From: Sphingomonas sp. MA1305
GTDB lineage: Bacteria > Pseudomonadota > Alphaproteobacteria > Sphingomonadales > Sphingomonadaceae
Direction: 5' to 3'
DNA length: 64,000 nucleotides
Assembly (NCBI RefSeq): GCF_016107325.1
Contig: NZ_RCVT01000001.1
Coordinates: 124,001 to 188,000, forward strand
Shown here: positions 22,896-32,663 of the stretch, one piece after another
Position numbering within the stretch: the stretch's first letter is position 1
How the letters are laid out: each line of letters begins with the position of its first letter
Notes under the pieces: model-generated
Database searches by the model: none
What the model was told of the DNA's origin: nothing
The model's input: only the letters and a program-made list of their open reading frames with translations
Program-made: the position numbers and the translations under genes

Positions 22896-24290
22896 ATGAC
22901 CGACGCACCGCCGCTCGCCGAAGCGCCGCCGCGCCGCCGGGCCCGGACGACGGGTTCGCTGTCGCGCCGCATGATCCTGATCGCGGCGGCGTGGATCGGC
23001 GTGCTGCTGTTCGGCGGTGGCTTTGCGCTCGATCGCGTGCTGTCGGCGGCGGTAACGCGCAATTTCGACGAGCAGATGGCCTATGTTCTGAAGTCCCTGA
23101 TCCGGACGGCGGCCATTGATCCCGACGGAGAGGTCCACTTCGACAAGGTCGCGACTGCCGATCAGCGCTTCTTGGAACCCGATTCCGGTCTCTACTGGCA
23201 GATTTCGGCGCCAGGCTTGCCGATAGCAGATGCCTTTCCGTCGCGATCCCTGTGGGACCGGCGCCTCGCCTTCGGCAGCAACCATGAAGACCGAGGTTTG
23301 CATTTTTACGATAGCGGCCAGTTCGCCGACGAGAAACTGCGTATCGTCGAACGTGATGCGCAATTGCCCGGATCACCGGTCCATTGGCGGTTCCAGGTCG
23401 CACAAAGCCGCGACGGTCTCGATGCTCAAATTGCGGTGCTACGCCGAACGCTGGTGCGCAGCTTCCTGCTGCTCGGCCTCGGCCTGATCGCGCTGGCTGC
23501 GCTCCAGACCTTCTACGGTTTGTGGCCGCTACGCCGGGTGCGCGAGGAGATCGCGCGGATGCGCGCCGGCCAGTCCAACCGCGTGTCGAGCGCGATGCCG
23601 ATCGAGGTCGCGCCGATGGTCGAGGAGCTGAACGCGTTGATCGAACATAACGAGCGCCAGGCGGAAGAGGCGCGGCGCCATGCCGGCAATCTCGCCCATG
23701 CGCTCAAGACGCCGCTCACCGTGATCATGAACGCCGCGACGGCGCAGGCGGACGATCTTGCCGATACGGTGATCCGCGAGGCGCGGACGATGCGGCGCCA
23801 GGTCGACCATCATCTCGCCCGCGCCCGTGCGGTCGGCCGGCGCGGCTCGGCGCACAGCCGCGCGGAGGTCTGGCCCAGCCTCGAGTCGGTCGAGCGCGCG
23901 GTCGGTCGCCTCTACCGCCACGTGCGGATCGACGTCACCGGGCCCAAGGATTTGCAGGTCCATGTCGAGCGCCAGGATCTCGACGAGATGCTCGGCAATC
24001 TCATCGAGAATGCCGCCAAATACGGCGGCGGCAGCGTCTTTGTCACCGTCGGCGCCAATGCGGGCTTCGTCGAGTTCCTGATCGAGGACGATGGCACCGG
24101 CATTCCCGAGGAAGACCGCGTCCGCATCTTCGACCGCGGCGTCCGGCTCGACACCGGCAAGCCCGGCACCGGATTGGGCATGGCGATCGTCCGTGACGTC
24201 GCCGAAATCTACGGCGGCACGGTCAGCCTCGAGGAAAGCGAGGACCTGGGCGGCCTGCTCGTGCGGCTACGCCTGCCCGCGGCCAATTGA
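22896..24290 (+). CDS. membrane sensor histidine kinase (PhoQ-like)
   Basis: 464 residues. A first transmembrane helix (about 26-46, MILIAAAWIGVLLFGGGF) and a second (about 188-208) bracket a periplasmic sensor of about 140 residues. Then come a HAMP-like region, the phosphoacceptor His268 in GNLAHALKTPLTV, and an HATPase domain with N-box ENAAKYGGG, EDDGTGIPEED and GTGLGMAIV. It is the cognate kinase of the regulator just upstream; its stop TGA shares one base with the ATG of the HPP gene (TGATG). Confidence 0.93.
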   Translation: MTDAPPLAEAPPRRRARTTGSLSRRMILIAAAWIGVLLFGGGFALDRVLSAAVTRNFDEQMAYVLKSLIRTAAIDPDGEVHFDKVATADQRFLEPDSGLYWQISAPGLPIADAFPSRSLWDRRLAFGSNHEDRGLHFYDSGQFADEKLRIVERDAQLPGSPVHWRFQVAQSRDGLDAQIAVLRRTLVRSFLLLGLGLIALAALQTFYGLWPLRRVREEIARMRAGQSNRVSSAMPIEVAPMVEELNALIEHNERQAEEARRHAGNLAHALKTPLTVIMNAATAQADDLADTVIREARTMRRQVDHHLARARAVGRRGSAHSRAEVWPSLESVERAVGRLYRHVRIDVTGPKDLQVHVERQDLDEMLGNLIENAAKYGGGSVFVTVGANAGFVEFLIEDDGTGIPEEDRVRIFDRGVRLDTGKPGTGLGMAIVRDVAEIYGGTVSLEESEDLGGLLVRLRLPAAN

Positions 24291-24964
24291 TGCGCGGGTT
24301 CGTGCCATTATTGGCGGGGGCGACCGCCCGCGACAGGCTGCTCGCCGCCGGCGGAGCCGTGGCGGGGATCATCCTTGCCGGCGTCATTGCCGCGATCCTG
24401 ACCGCCGCGCCGGTCTGGCCGCTGATCGTCGCACCGATCGGGGCGAGCGCGGTGCTCGTCTTCGCCGTGCCCGCCAGCCCGCTCGCCCAGCCGTGGCCGG
24501 TGATCGGCGGCAACATGCTGTCCGCGGCCTTCGGCGTCGCGGTGGCGGCGCTGCACTGGCCGTTCGCACTGGCGACCGGCGTCGCGGTCGGCGGCGCGAT
24601 CCTGGTCATGTCGTGGCTGCGCTGTCTGCATCCGCCCGGCGGCGCCGCGGCGCTCAGTGCAATCCTGCTGGCCCAGACCAGCGGCCATGTCGGCTGGCTG
24701 TTTCCCTTGGTGCCGGTGGCGCTCGATTCGCTGCTGCTCGTCGCCGCCGGTGTCGTTTTCCACCGGTTCAGCGGCCACAGCTACCCGCATCGCCCCGCCG
24801 CCGCCGCGCCCGGCTTTGCCGCCGAAGACGTCGATGCGGCTTTGGCCGAGATGCACGAGGCCTTCGACATCGACCGGGCGGACCTCGATGCGCTGCTGGC
24901 GCGAGCCGCCGCGCATGCCGCGCTCAGGCGGGCACGGCCAGTCCGCTCATCACCTCAGCGGTGA
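24290..24964 (+). CDS. HPP-family membrane protein
   Basis: 224 residues with four or five hydrophobic helices and the family-defining motif [11 protein letters not shown]; some HPP proteins transport nitrite. The start ATG overlaps the kinase stop (TGATG at 24288-24292), so it belongs to the PepSY-regulator-kinase operon. The C-terminus is a soluble tail ([26 protein letters not shown]), like that seen in HPP proteins with an added cytosolic region. Its last 41 bases overlap the end of the convergent LLM oxidoreductase gene. Confidence 0.85.
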   Translation: MRGFVPLLAGATARDRLLAAGGAVAGIILAGVIAAILTAAPVWPLIVAPIGASAVLVFAVPASPLAQPWPVIGGNMLSAAFGVAVAALHWPFALATGVAVGGAILVMSWLRCLHPPGGAAALSAILLAQTSGHVGWLFPLVPVALDSLLLVAAGVVFHRFSGHSYPHRPAAAAPGFAAEDVDAALAEMHEAFDIDRADLDALLARAAAHAALRRARPVRSSPQR

Positions 24965-25922
24965 TCGCCAGACTACGCTTGCGTGCGTCGTGGTCATAGA
25001 TCGCGCTGGTGACCATGATCTCGTCGACACCCGTCCGCTCGACGAACGCGGCGGTCTGGCGGGCGATCGTCTCCGGCGAACCAACCGCGGAACATTGCAG
25101 CACATGGTCGAGGATCGCCGTGCCCTGCGGCCCTAGGCTGGCGCGATATCCCGCGACGGGCGGCGGCAGCTGGCGCGGATTGCCGGTGCGTAGCGCAACG
25201 AACGACTGCTGCTGCGAACTGGCGAGCAATTCCGCCTCCGCATCGGTGTCGGCGGCGAAGACGTTGAAGCCGGCCATCGCATAGGGGCGGTCGAGCTGCT
25301 TGGACGGGCGGAAGTCGCGCCGGTAGATCGCCAGCGCCTGATCAAGCGCATCCGGCGCGAAATGCGATGCGAAGGCATAGGGCAGGCCGAGCGCCGCGGC
25401 GAGCTGCGCGCCGAAGGTGCTCGAACCGAGAATCCACAGGCGCACGTCGGCGCCCGCGCCCGGCGTCGCGACGATGCCGGTCTGGCCGTCGTCGGCGAAA
25501 TAGCTTTGCAGTTCAAGCACGTCCTGGGGGAAGGCGTTGGGATCGCTGTCGAGCGTCCGGCGCAACGCTCGCGCCACCCTTTGGTCGCTGCCCGGCGCGC
25601 GGCCGAGGCCCAAGTCGATGCGGCCGGGGAACAGCGCGTCGAGCGTGCCGAACTGTTCGGCGATCACCAGCGGGGCGTGGTTGGGCAGCATGATGCCGCC
25701 TGCGCCGACGCGGATCGTCCGGGTCGCCGCGGCGACATGCGCGATCACTACGGCCGTCGCGGCGCTGGCGATGCCGCGCATGCCGTGATGCTCCGCCACC
25801 CAGTAGCGGTTGAAGCCAAGCGTTTCGGCATGGCGCGCCAGATCGGCGGCGTTGGCGAGCGATTGCGCCACGGTGCCGCCTTCGACGACAGGCACCAGAT
25901 CGAGCAGAGCGAAACGGGTCAT
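24924..25922 (-). CDS. LLM-class flavin-dependent oxidoreductase
   Basis: A luciferase-like TIM-barrel protein, 332 residues. Family marks: [13 protein letters not shown] at the N-terminus, [54 protein letters not shown], and [23 protein letters not shown]. It resembles the MsnO8/YwbF-type group that uses reduced flavin; the substrate is unknown. It ends inside the HPP gene (41-base convergent overlap). The S8 protease gene lies 45 bases downstream of it on the upstream side of the same strand. Confidence 0.9.
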   Translation of the reverse strand: MTRFALLDLVPVVEGGTVAQSLANAADLARHAETLGFNRYWVAEHHGMRGIASAATAVVIAHVAAATRTIRVGAGGIMLPNHAPLVIAEQFGTLDALFPGRIDLGLGRAPGSDQRVARALRRTLDSDPNAFPQDVLELQSYFADDGQTGIVATPGAGADVRLWILGSSTFGAQLAAALGLPYAFASHFAPDALDQALAIYRRDFRPSKQLDRPYAMAGFNVFAADTDAEAELLASSQQQSFVALRTGNPRQLPPPVAGYRASLGPQGTAILDHVLQCSAVGSPETIARQTAAFVERTGVDEIMVTSAIYDHDARKRSLAITAEVMSGLAVPA

Positions 25923-25967
25923 GCCCGGTTAGATGGGGCTTTTCGAGACGGGTGCAATCCGTCTCGA

Positions 25968-28289
25968 TCAGAAACCGATCGCGTAGCGGACGGCCGCGCC
26001 GCGATCATCCGGCAGGCTGCTGAAATTCCCCGGATCGCGCCGCCAGAACAAATTGGCCTGCACATCGCCGAGGCCGAGCAGGACGCGATAGCGCGCCTCG
26101 ATGTCGAGCTCGCGCCCGGTCGGGGTCAGGTTCATGCGTTGGGTCGTCCAGTCGGAGACTGTCAGCGTCGCATAGTCCCATCCCGTCGGCAGTCTGTAGT
26201 CGAGGCCGCCCTGGGTGACGCGTAGCGGTTGGGCGATGCGCAGGCCCAGACTGTCGGTTCCGAACACGCCGTCCTTGCCGACGTCCGCCGCGAAGGCGGT
26301 GGTGCGCAGCGTACCGCCACCGCCCAGCCCGCCGCGCAATTGCGCATCGGTCCAGCCGCGCCGCCAGTTGGCGCCGACCGTCCACCCGCCGCCCAGATCG
26401 GCGCGTGCATCGGCGTCGACGAACCAGCTCGCCGCCCGTGGCGCGCCGAGCGCCCCGTCGAAGCGCGCGCCGAGCAGCGTGTCGCGCTCGGTCAGCCGGG
26501 TCGCGGTCAGCGCGCCGCTGACGCCGCGCCAGCGGGTGTCGACGGCCAAGGTGGTGCGGGCATAGCCCGACCGCCGGTAGCCGGTGAGCCCGGCGATCAG
26601 CGGGTCGCGTCGGCCCAGCACGTCGCCGGTCTCGACCCCGGCGGTGACGCCGACGGCCCCGAACTGCTGGCGCAGCGCGGTCGCCGATCGCGCCATGCTG
26701 TCGAAGCCGGCGCCGCCCTGACCCGCGACCAGAAAGGCGGGTTGGCCGCGCCCCGCCAGCTGCGCGGACAGGGTGCCGCCGCCTTGCGCGATGGCGAAGC
26801 CGAAGCGGGTGTTGGCGCCCAATTGCTGCGTCACCGTCGCCGCGATCGCGCGGGCGGTGTCCGCCTGCTGGACGCTGAGGTTCGTCCGCTGCAGCGCGAT
26901 CGCTCCGTCGCCCTGCGGTGCCAGCGTCATCGATACGGTGGTGCCGCCGACGTCCAGCGCGACGTTGCGCTGGCGCGTCGCCAGCGCGCCGGTCAGCGTC
27001 CGCTGCGGACCGGTGCGCTGCACGGTACGCGCCAGGTCGATCGCAAAGGCGCGCGCATAGCTGTCGAGGATCACCGCGCCGAGCGTGCCGACCTGCGCAT
27101 CGCCCATCGGCGCGGACAGGGTGGCGTTGCTCATCACCGAGATAGCCTGTTTCGATCCCGCAAGGGCCGTGGTGCCGACCGGCTGGAACGCCTTGGTCAG
27201 GTCGAGCACGCCATTGCCGTAGATGCTGTCGACCCCGGTCGCGCCGACGTCGCGCGCCGTGCGGAACAGCAGGTCGACGATCTGCGCCCCCGACAAATTG
27301 GGGAAGGCTTGGGCGAGCAGCGCGATGGCGCCGGAGATCTGCGGCGCGGCAAAGGAGGTGCCGGACCAGAGATAGGCGGTGCCGTTCTGATCGGGCGCGC
27401 GCACGCGCTCGCCGACCGCGGCCAGGAAGTGCGCCGCGCCGCTGCCGGCCTTGTCGCTGAAGCTCGAAATCGCGTCGCTGGTGCCGACCGACCCGGCGAT
27501 GATCACCAGATTGCGCGCCGCCGCATCGGAGGCGACGGCGGTGAAGGGATCGGGATTGTCGCTGCCGTCATTGCCCGCGGCGATCACGATGATGATGCCC
27601 TGCGCGGTGGCGCGGCTGATCGCGTCGACCAGATTCTGCGGCATCGCCGATCCGCCGAGCGACATGTTGATCACACGCGCACCGGCGACGCGCGCGGCAT
27701 CCACGCCGCGCGCGATCGCGTCGGTGGAGAATTTGCATGGCGATTCGGTGCCGGTCGTCGTCGCGGTACAGCTGCCGGGCGTATCGGCGCGCAGCACGGT
27801 GATCGTCGCGTCGAAGGCGACCCCCAGCGTGCCCGTGTCGTTGCGCCGCCCCGCCGCGGTAAAGGCCACCGCCGTGCCGTGTCCGCCTTGGTCGGTGATG
27901 CTCGTATTGCCCGCCACGTCCTGCGACGCGGTGGAGATGCGGTTGCCGAATTCCGCGCTTGTAGTGTCGATGCCGCTGTCGATGATCGCCAGATTAACGC
28001 CAAGACCAGTCGCGCCGCGGTTATAGGCCGCAAGTGCGTTCATCGACACCGCGCCGACCGTGGCGCGATATTCACTGGTGTCGTAATTGGTTGCCGTCGG
28101 TGTCGGCGCGGGGGCCGGCGCCGGCGTTGGCGTGGGCGCCGGAATCGGCGATGGCGCGGGGGTCGGGATCGAGACACTCGGCGGGGTGGGCGTGCTGTTG
28201 ACGCCGCCGCCGCCGCCACCGCCGCAGGCCGACAGCAATGCCGTTCCGCACCAGGCAGCCGACCGGAGCAGCTCAGACCGAACCTTCAT
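25968..28289 (-). CDS. S8 serine protease with lipobox and C-terminal outer-membrane barrel
   Basis: 773 residues from the ATG at 28289. The N-terminus ends in a lipobox (LLSAC, Cys22) followed by seven glycines and a Pro/Thr/Ala linker (about 33-66). The subtilisin domain has Asp104 (AIIDSGID), His137 (GGHGTAV), oxyanion Asn240 (AAGND) and Ser312 (GTSFAAPQ). The last 350 or so residues are alternating, glycine-rich strands (RWRGVSGALTATRL, DYATLTVSDW) ending in AAVRYAIGF, a terminal Phe typical of outer-membrane barrels. This implies a surface protease made as an autotransporter-like protein. A lipoprotein N-terminus together with a barrel is unusual. Confidence 0.88.
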   Translation of the reverse strand: MKVRSELLRSAAWCGTALLSACGGGGGGGVNSTPTPPSVSIPTPAPSPIPAPTPTPAPAPAPTPTATNYDTSEYRATVGAVSMNALAAYNRGATGLGVNLAIIDSGIDTTSAEFGNRISTASQDVAGNTSITDQGGHGTAVAFTAAGRRNDTGTLGVAFDATITVLRADTPGSCTATTTGTESPCKFSTDAIARGVDAARVAGARVINMSLGGSAMPQNLVDAISRATAQGIIIVIAAGNDGSDNPDPFTAVASDAAARNLVIIAGSVGTSDAISSFSDKAGSGAAHFLAAVGERVRAPDQNGTAYLWSGTSFAAPQISGAIALLAQAFPNLSGAQIVDLLFRTARDVGATGVDSIYGNGVLDLTKAFQPVGTTALAGSKQAISVMSNATLSAPMGDAQVGTLGAVILDSYARAFAIDLARTVQRTGPQRTLTGALATRQRNVALDVGGTTVSMTLAPQGDGAIALQRTNLSVQQADTARAIAATVTQQLGANTRFGFAIAQGGGTLSAQLAGRGQPAFLVAGQGGAGFDSMARSATALRQQFGAVGVTAGVETGDVLGRRDPLIAGLTGYRRSGYARTTLAVDTRWRGVSGALTATRLTERDTLLGARFDGALGAPRAASWFVDADARADLGGGWTVGANWRRGWTDAQLRGGLGGGGTLRTTAFAADVGKDGVFGTDSLGLRIAQPLRVTQGGLDYRLPTGWDYATLTVSDWTTQRMNLTPTGRELDIEARYRVLLGLGDVQANLFWRRDPGNFSSLPDDRGAAVRYAIGF

Positions 28290-28416
28290 CACGCGTACAC
28301 CCCAGCTCCCCTCTCGCCCGCATATCACGGAGCGATCAGCCTTTACAGCGGGTTCATGATCCCCGGCAGGAGCCTGCGGCTTGCCCCTGATGGCCGTGCC
28401 GCCTAGACGCCCGGCC

Positions 28417-29082
28417 ATGCTTGCGCAGCTTGCCTCGATCGACACCTGGATCTTCGATCTGGACAACACGCTCTATCCGGCGCGCGCCGACCTGTTCGCG
28501 CGGATCGATGCGCGGATGACCGCCTATGTCGCGCGGCGGCTCGGCGTGGATCCGCAGGAGGCGTGGCGCATCCAGAAGGACTATTTCCACCGCCACGGCA
28601 CCACCCTGACCGGGCTGATGGCGGAGCACGGCGTCGACCCGCATGAATTCCTCGCCGACGTCCACGACGTCGAGATGGACGTGCTGGAGAAGGACGCGCC
28701 GCTCGCCGCCGCGCTCGCCCGGCTGCCCGGTCGCAAGCTGGTCTTCACCAACGGCGACAAACCCTATGCGCTGAAGGTGCTCGACCGACTGGGTCTCGGC
28801 GACAGCTTCGAGGCGATCCACGACATCCACGCGATGGATCTGGTGCCCAAGCCGCATCCCTCGGCCTATGCCGGCCTGTGCGCGGCCTTCGGCATCGACC
28901 CGCACCGCGCGTTGTTCGTCGAGGACATGGCGCGCAACCTGACGCCGGCCAAGGCGATCGGCATGACCACGGTCTGGGTCGATAACGGTTCCGAACAGGG
29001 GCCGGAGGCGGCCCGTGACCATATCGACTTCATCGTCCGCGACCTCGCGTCGTGGCTCAATCATATCTTGGAGGCAGCATGA
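28417..29082 (+). CDS. pyrimidine 5'-nucleotidase (HAD superfamily)
   Basis: 221 residues. HAD motif [13 protein letters not shown] (nucleophile Asp and acid Asp), motif II VFTNGD, motif III Lys in [10 protein letters not shown], motif [11 protein letters not shown]. This is the SDT1-like nucleotidase subfamily, which dephosphorylates UMP/CMP. Start at ATG 28417, where homology begins. The stop TGA overlaps the dapD start (ATGA, 29079-29082), so it is translationally coupled to lysine biosynthesis, a linkage common in alphaproteobacteria though not explained functionally. Confidence 0.9.
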   Translation: MLAQLASIDTWIFDLDNTLYPARADLFARIDARMTAYVARRLGVDPQEAWRIQKDYFHRHGTTLTGLMAEHGVDPHEFLADVHDVEMDVLEKDAPLAAALARLPGRKLVFTNGDKPYALKVLDRLGLGDSFEAIHDIHAMDLVPKPHPSAYAGLCAAFGIDPHRALFVEDMARNLTPAKAIGMTTVWVDNGSEQGPEAARDHIDFIVRDLASWLNHILEAA

Positions 29083-29906
29083 GCCAGGAGCTCGCAACCG
29101 TCATCGACGCCGCATGGGAGGATCGCGCCGCCCTCAATTTCGACACGGTCGGCGACGTGCGGCTGGCGGTCGATCGCGCGTTGGCGTCGCTCGACGCCGG
29201 CACCGCCCGTGTCGCCGAGCCGGACGGTGAGGGCGGCTGGCGCGTCAATCAGTGGCTGAAGAAGGCGGTGCTGCTCAGCTTCCGCCTCAACGACAACACG
29301 CTGATCGACAACGGACCGGGCGCGGGCCATTGGTTCGACAAGGTGTCGTCGAAATTCTCCGGCTGGAGCGAGGCGGAGTTCCGCGCCGCCGGCTTCCGCG
29401 CCGTGCCAGGCAGCGTCGTGCGCCGCGGCGCCTATGTCGCGCCGGGCGCGATCCTGATGCCGAGCTTCGTCAACATCGGCGCCTATGTCGGCGAGGGTAC
29501 GATGGTCGACACCTGGGCGACGGTCGGCAGCTGCGCGCAGATCGGCAGGAACGTCCATCTGTCCGGCGGCGCCGGCATCGGCGGCGTGCTGGAGCCGCTG
29601 CAGGCCGACCCCGTCATCATCGGCGACGGCGCGTTCATCGGCGCGCGGTCCGAGGTGGCGGAGGGCGTGCGCGTCGGAGAGGGCGCGGTGCTGTCGATGG
29701 GCGTCTATCTCGGCAAATCGACCAAGATCATCGATCGCGACACCGGCGAAGTGTTCCGGGGCGAGGTGCCGCCCTATGCGGTCGTCGTCCCCGGGTCGAC
29801 GCCGGCGGAGGGCGGCAAGCCCGGCCTCTATTGCGCGGTGATCGTCAAGCGCGTCGACGCGCAGACGCGCAGCAAGACCAGCATCAACGAATTGCTGCGC
29901 GACTGA
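29079..29906 (+). CDS. dapD: tetrahydrodipicolinate N-succinyltransferase
   Basis: Succinylates tetrahydrodipicolinate in the lysine/meso-diaminopimelate pathway. 275 residues, the standard length. N-terminal helical region ([11 protein letters not shown]), [19 protein letters not shown], then a left-handed beta-helix of hexapeptide repeats ([26 protein letters not shown]-type turns, [21 protein letters not shown]) and the closing [15 protein letters not shown]. Start ATG 29079 has GGAGG upstream and overlaps the nucleotidase stop. Confidence 0.97.
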   Translation: MSQELATVIDAAWEDRAALNFDTVGDVRLAVDRALASLDAGTARVAEPDGEGGWRVNQWLKKAVLLSFRLNDNTLIDNGPGAGHWFDKVSSKFSGWSEAEFRAAGFRAVPGSVVRRGAYVAPGAILMPSFVNIGAYVGEGTMVDTWATVGSCAQIGRNVHLSGGAGIGGVLEPLQADPVIIGDGAFIGARSEVAEGVRVGEGAVLSMGVYLGKSTKIIDRDTGEVFRGEVPPYAVVVPGSTPAEGGKPGLYCAVIVKRVDAQTRSKTSINELLRD

Positions 29907-29919
29907 GTCAGGCAGGTTC

Positions 29920-29944
29920 GAACCTTATCGCGACAGCATCGTTA
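29920..29944 (+). promoter_or_regulatory. near-consensus EcfG-type promoter upstream of the porin gene
   Basis: CGAAC (29920-29924), 16 bases, then CGTT (29941-29944). The alphaproteobacterial general-stress sigma factor EcfG recognises GGAAC-N16/17-CGTT, so this has one mismatch, in the first base of the -35. It lies 40 bases before the porin ATG, between dapD and the porin. Confidence 0.3.
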
Positions 29945-29983
29945 CCCCTTCCGATCGGCGAACCGGCCGTGAAAGGGGTGGTG

Positions 29984-31441
29984 ATGAAGCGAGTGGTTCT
30001 GGGGGTGGCGGCGGTATGCCTCGCCTCGGTGACGGCCGGGGCGGCCGCGGCGCAGCAGATCGACGTCGGCGCCTCGCCGCCGGCGGACGCGGCGAACAGC
30101 CAGCAGACACCGGCGCCCGAGACCCGCCAGCAGACGCCGGACAGCAGCATCGGCGACACGCAGCACCGGCCGCAGACGCCGGCGTCGCATCCGCGCCAGC
30201 GCGACACGTCGCCGTCCGCCTTGATCGGCGACACGCAAAGCGCGCCGCCTCCCGGCCTGATCGGCGACTGGCAGGAGATCCGCACCCGCCTCGGCCGGCG
30301 CGGCATCGGCCTGACCGCTCGCTATGCGTCGGAGAGCGGCTACAACTTCGCCGGCGGCACCAGGAACCTGTTCCGCGAAACGGGGCAGTTCGATGTTGGC
30401 GCGCTGCTCGATCTCGAGAAGCTGGTCGGGCTGAAGGGCGGTGCGTTCCAGGCGACGGTGACCTGGCGGCGTGGCTACGACCTGACCACCGCGGCGGGGA
30501 TCAATTCCCTGCAACAGGTGCAGGAGGTCTATGGCCGCGGCCAGACCGTGCGCCTGACCCAATTCTGGTACGAGCAGAAGATCGGCCGCGCCGTCGAGAT
30601 CAAGCTCGGCCGCACCAATCCGGGCGAGGATTTCGCGGTCTTCTCCTGCCATTTCATGAACCTGAGCTTTTGCGGCGCGCAGCCGGGCAATCTCGTCGGC
30701 GATTATTGGTACAATTGGCCGGTCAGCCAATGGGGGGCGCGCGTGCGCGTCGACCTGCCGCACGATCTGTATGTCCAGGGCGGCGTCTACGAGATCAACC
30801 CGCGCAACCTCGACAACGACTTCTTCATCGGCCACTTCAAGGGCGCGACCGGCGCGTTGATCCCGGTCGAGGCGGGCTGGACGCGGGGCGGCGACGACGG
30901 CCACGTCGGATCGTACAAGATCGGCGGCTGGCTCGGCACGGCGGACGGCAACGACGTGCTGCTCGACGTCAACCGCAACGTGGCGGCGGTGACCGGCCTT
31001 GCGCCGCTCCAGCATTCCAGCCGCTACGGCGTCTATTTCACCATGCAGCAGCAGCTGACCGGCACATCGAAGGACGGCAAGTCGCTGACCGGCCTGTCGA
31101 TGTTCGCCAACGTGACGCAGGCGGACCGCAAGACGTCGGTGACCGACAATCAGGTGTCGGTCGGCGTCTTCTACAAGGGGCTGGTCCCGGCGGTGCCGGG
31201 CGACGTGTTGGGGCTGGCGGTGGCGCGCACCAACGTCAACGGCCGCGCGGCGCTCGCGGACCTGTCGGTGCCGGGAACGCCGGTGCGGCATGAGGAATAT
31301 GCGGCGGAGGTCTATTATTCGATCCACCCTGCCGACTGGCTCGAACTGCGGCCGAACGTGCAGTACATCCACCAGCCCGGCGGCATCCGCGAGGCGAACG
31401 ACGTCGGCGTGGTCGGCATGAAGGCGGCGATCACGCTGTAA
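29984..31441 (+). CDS. OprB-family carbohydrate porin
   Basis: 485 residues with a signal peptide (residues 1-24, ending GAAAAQ), a Gln/Pro/Thr-rich low-complexity region to about residue 85, then an outer-membrane beta-barrel of the OprB type: GIGLTARYASESGYNFAGG, GAFQATVTWRRGYDL, LTQFWYEQKIGRAVEIKLGR, ending in GMKAAITL. The low-complexity part contains three spaced copies of an IGDTQ-like motif (SSIGDTQ, LIGDTQ, LIGDWQ). It should allow sugars across the outer membrane. GAAAGGGG lies just upstream of the ATG. Confidence 0.88.
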   Translation: MKRVVLGVAAVCLASVTAGAAAAQQIDVGASPPADAANSQQTPAPETRQQTPDSSIGDTQHRPQTPASHPRQRDTSPSALIGDTQSAPPPGLIGDWQEIRTRLGRRGIGLTARYASESGYNFAGGTRNLFRETGQFDVGALLDLEKLVGLKGGAFQATVTWRRGYDLTTAAGINSLQQVQEVYGRGQTVRLTQFWYEQKIGRAVEIKLGRTNPGEDFAVFSCHFMNLSFCGAQPGNLVGDYWYNWPVSQWGARVRVDLPHDLYVQGGVYEINPRNLDNDFFIGHFKGATGALIPVEAGWTRGGDDGHVGSYKIGGWLGTADGNDVLLDVNRNVAAVTGLAPLQHSSRYGVYFTMQQQLTGTSKDGKSLTGLSMFANVTQADRKTSVTDNQVSVGVFYKGLVPAVPGDVLGLAVARTNVNGRAALADLSVPGTPVRHEEYAAEVYYSIHPADWLELRPNVQYIHQPGGIREANDVGVVGMKAAITL

Positions 31442-31462
31442 CGTAGACACTCCCCGTCATTG

Positions 31463-31482
31463 TCCCCGGCCTCCTCCGGGGA
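31463..31482. terminator. hairpin between convergent porin and hemW
   Basis: TCCCCGG (31463-31469) and CCGGGGA (31476-31482) pair perfectly around a 6-base loop, in the 52-base gap between two convergent stops. There is no T-run, so it is a candidate bidirectional terminator only. Confidence 0.45.
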
Positions 31483-31493
31483 TTGGACGAGGC

Positions 31494-32651
31494 TTACGCC
31501 GCCACCGCATCCGCGACGACGAGCGGCAGGATCGCGTCGAGCAGCAACGCACCCGCCTCGGTGACGATCAGCCGGTCGCCCGCGTGGACGATCATGCCCT
31601 GTCCGGCGAGCCGTGTGACCGCCGCCCAGTCGATCGGCGCGCGCCCCCCGGCAAGGGCGGCAACGTGCGTCAGGTCGACGCCCTCCGCCAGCCGCAGCCC
31701 CATCAGCAGCGCCTCGGTGGCGCGCTCATGCGCAGTCAGTGCGGTTTCCGCCTCGATGCCGTGGCCGTTGCGCGCCACCGCCGCCAGCCAATTCTCCGGC
31801 TTGCGGCGCCGCTGCGTCGCGAGACCGCCGCGGCGGCCATGCGCGCCCGGTCCGACGCCGGCATAATCGCGGTAACGCCAATAGGTCAGGTTGTGGCGGC
31901 TTTCCGCACCCGGCCGCGCGTGATTGGATGTCTCGTAGGCGGGCAGCCCGGCGGCAGCGGTCATCGCGCGTGTCGTCTCGAACACGTCGGCGGCGGCGTC
32001 GCCGTCCGGCAGCGTCAGCCGCCCCTTCGCCTCCTCGGTGGCGAAGCGCGTGCCCGGCTCGACCGTCAGCTGGTAGAGCGACAGATGCTCGGTGCCGAAC
32101 GACAGCGCCCGCGCGAGCTCCGCCTCCCACGCAGCCAGCGACTGGCCGGGCCGGGCGTAGATCAGGTCGACGCTGACGCGCCGGAAATGCCGCTGCGCGG
32201 TGTCGAGCGCGCCGAGCCCTTCCGCCACGTCATGCGCCCGGCCGAGGAACCGCAGGACATCGTCGTCCAGCGCCTGCAGCCCCAGCGACACCCGATTGAC
32301 CCCCGCGGCGGCGAGATCCGCGAAGCGCGCCGCCTCGACGGACGATGGATTCGCCTCCAGCGTGATCTCGATATCGTCCGTCGGCGCCCAGTGTCGCTGC
32401 GCCGCGTCGAGGATCGCCGCCACCGTCGCCGGCGGCATCAGCGAGGGCGTGCCACCGCCGAAGAAGACCGAGCCGAGCCGTCGCCCGGGCAGCAGTCCGG
32501 CCTCGTGCGCCAGGTCGGCGAGCAGCGCATCGCGCCATGCCTGCTGGTCGACCGACTCGCGGACATGGCTGTTGAAATCGCAATAGGGGCATTTCGAGAC
32601 GCAGAACGGCCAGTGGACGTAGAGCGCGAGCGGCGTCTTGTCGGGGGTCAT
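31494..32651 (-). CDS. hemW: radical SAM family heme chaperone HemW
   Basis: 385 residues. The N-terminus has the radical-SAM cluster motif CVSKCPYC within ALYVHWPFCVSKCPYCDFNSH, then SVFFGGGTPSLM, EANPSSVE, VNRVSLGLQALDD and VDLIYARPGQS, with the HemW C-terminal domain to the end. HemW inserts heme into apoproteins; older annotations call it oxygen-independent coproporphyrinogen oxidase-like. The start ATG 32651 lies 12 bases from the divergent CAP-domain gene. In many alphaproteobacteria hemW follows rdgB directly; here two genes intervene. Confidence 0.94.
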   Translation of the reverse strand: MTPDKTPLALYVHWPFCVSKCPYCDFNSHVRESVDQQAWRDALLADLAHEAGLLPGRRLGSVFFGGGTPSLMPPATVAAILDAAQRHWAPTDDIEITLEANPSSVEAARFADLAAAGVNRVSLGLQALDDDVLRFLGRAHDVAEGLGALDTAQRHFRRVSVDLIYARPGQSLAAWEAELARALSFGTEHLSLYQLTVEPGTRFATEEAKGRLTLPDGDAAADVFETTRAMTAAAGLPAYETSNHARPGAESRHNLTYWRYRDYAGVGPGAHGRRGGLATQRRRKPENWLAAVARNGHGIEAETALTAHERATEALLMGLRLAEGVDLTHVAALAGGRAPIDWAAVTRLAGQGMIVHAGDRLIVTEAGALLLDAILPLVVADAVAA

Positions 32652-32663
32652 GGTGGCGCCGAT

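Noticed and set aside
28090..28175. Tandem repeat in the S8 protease gene as a mobile or CRISPR-like array
   Set aside because: It is the in-frame Pro/Thr/Ala linker of the protease; units are short and imperfect, without spacers.
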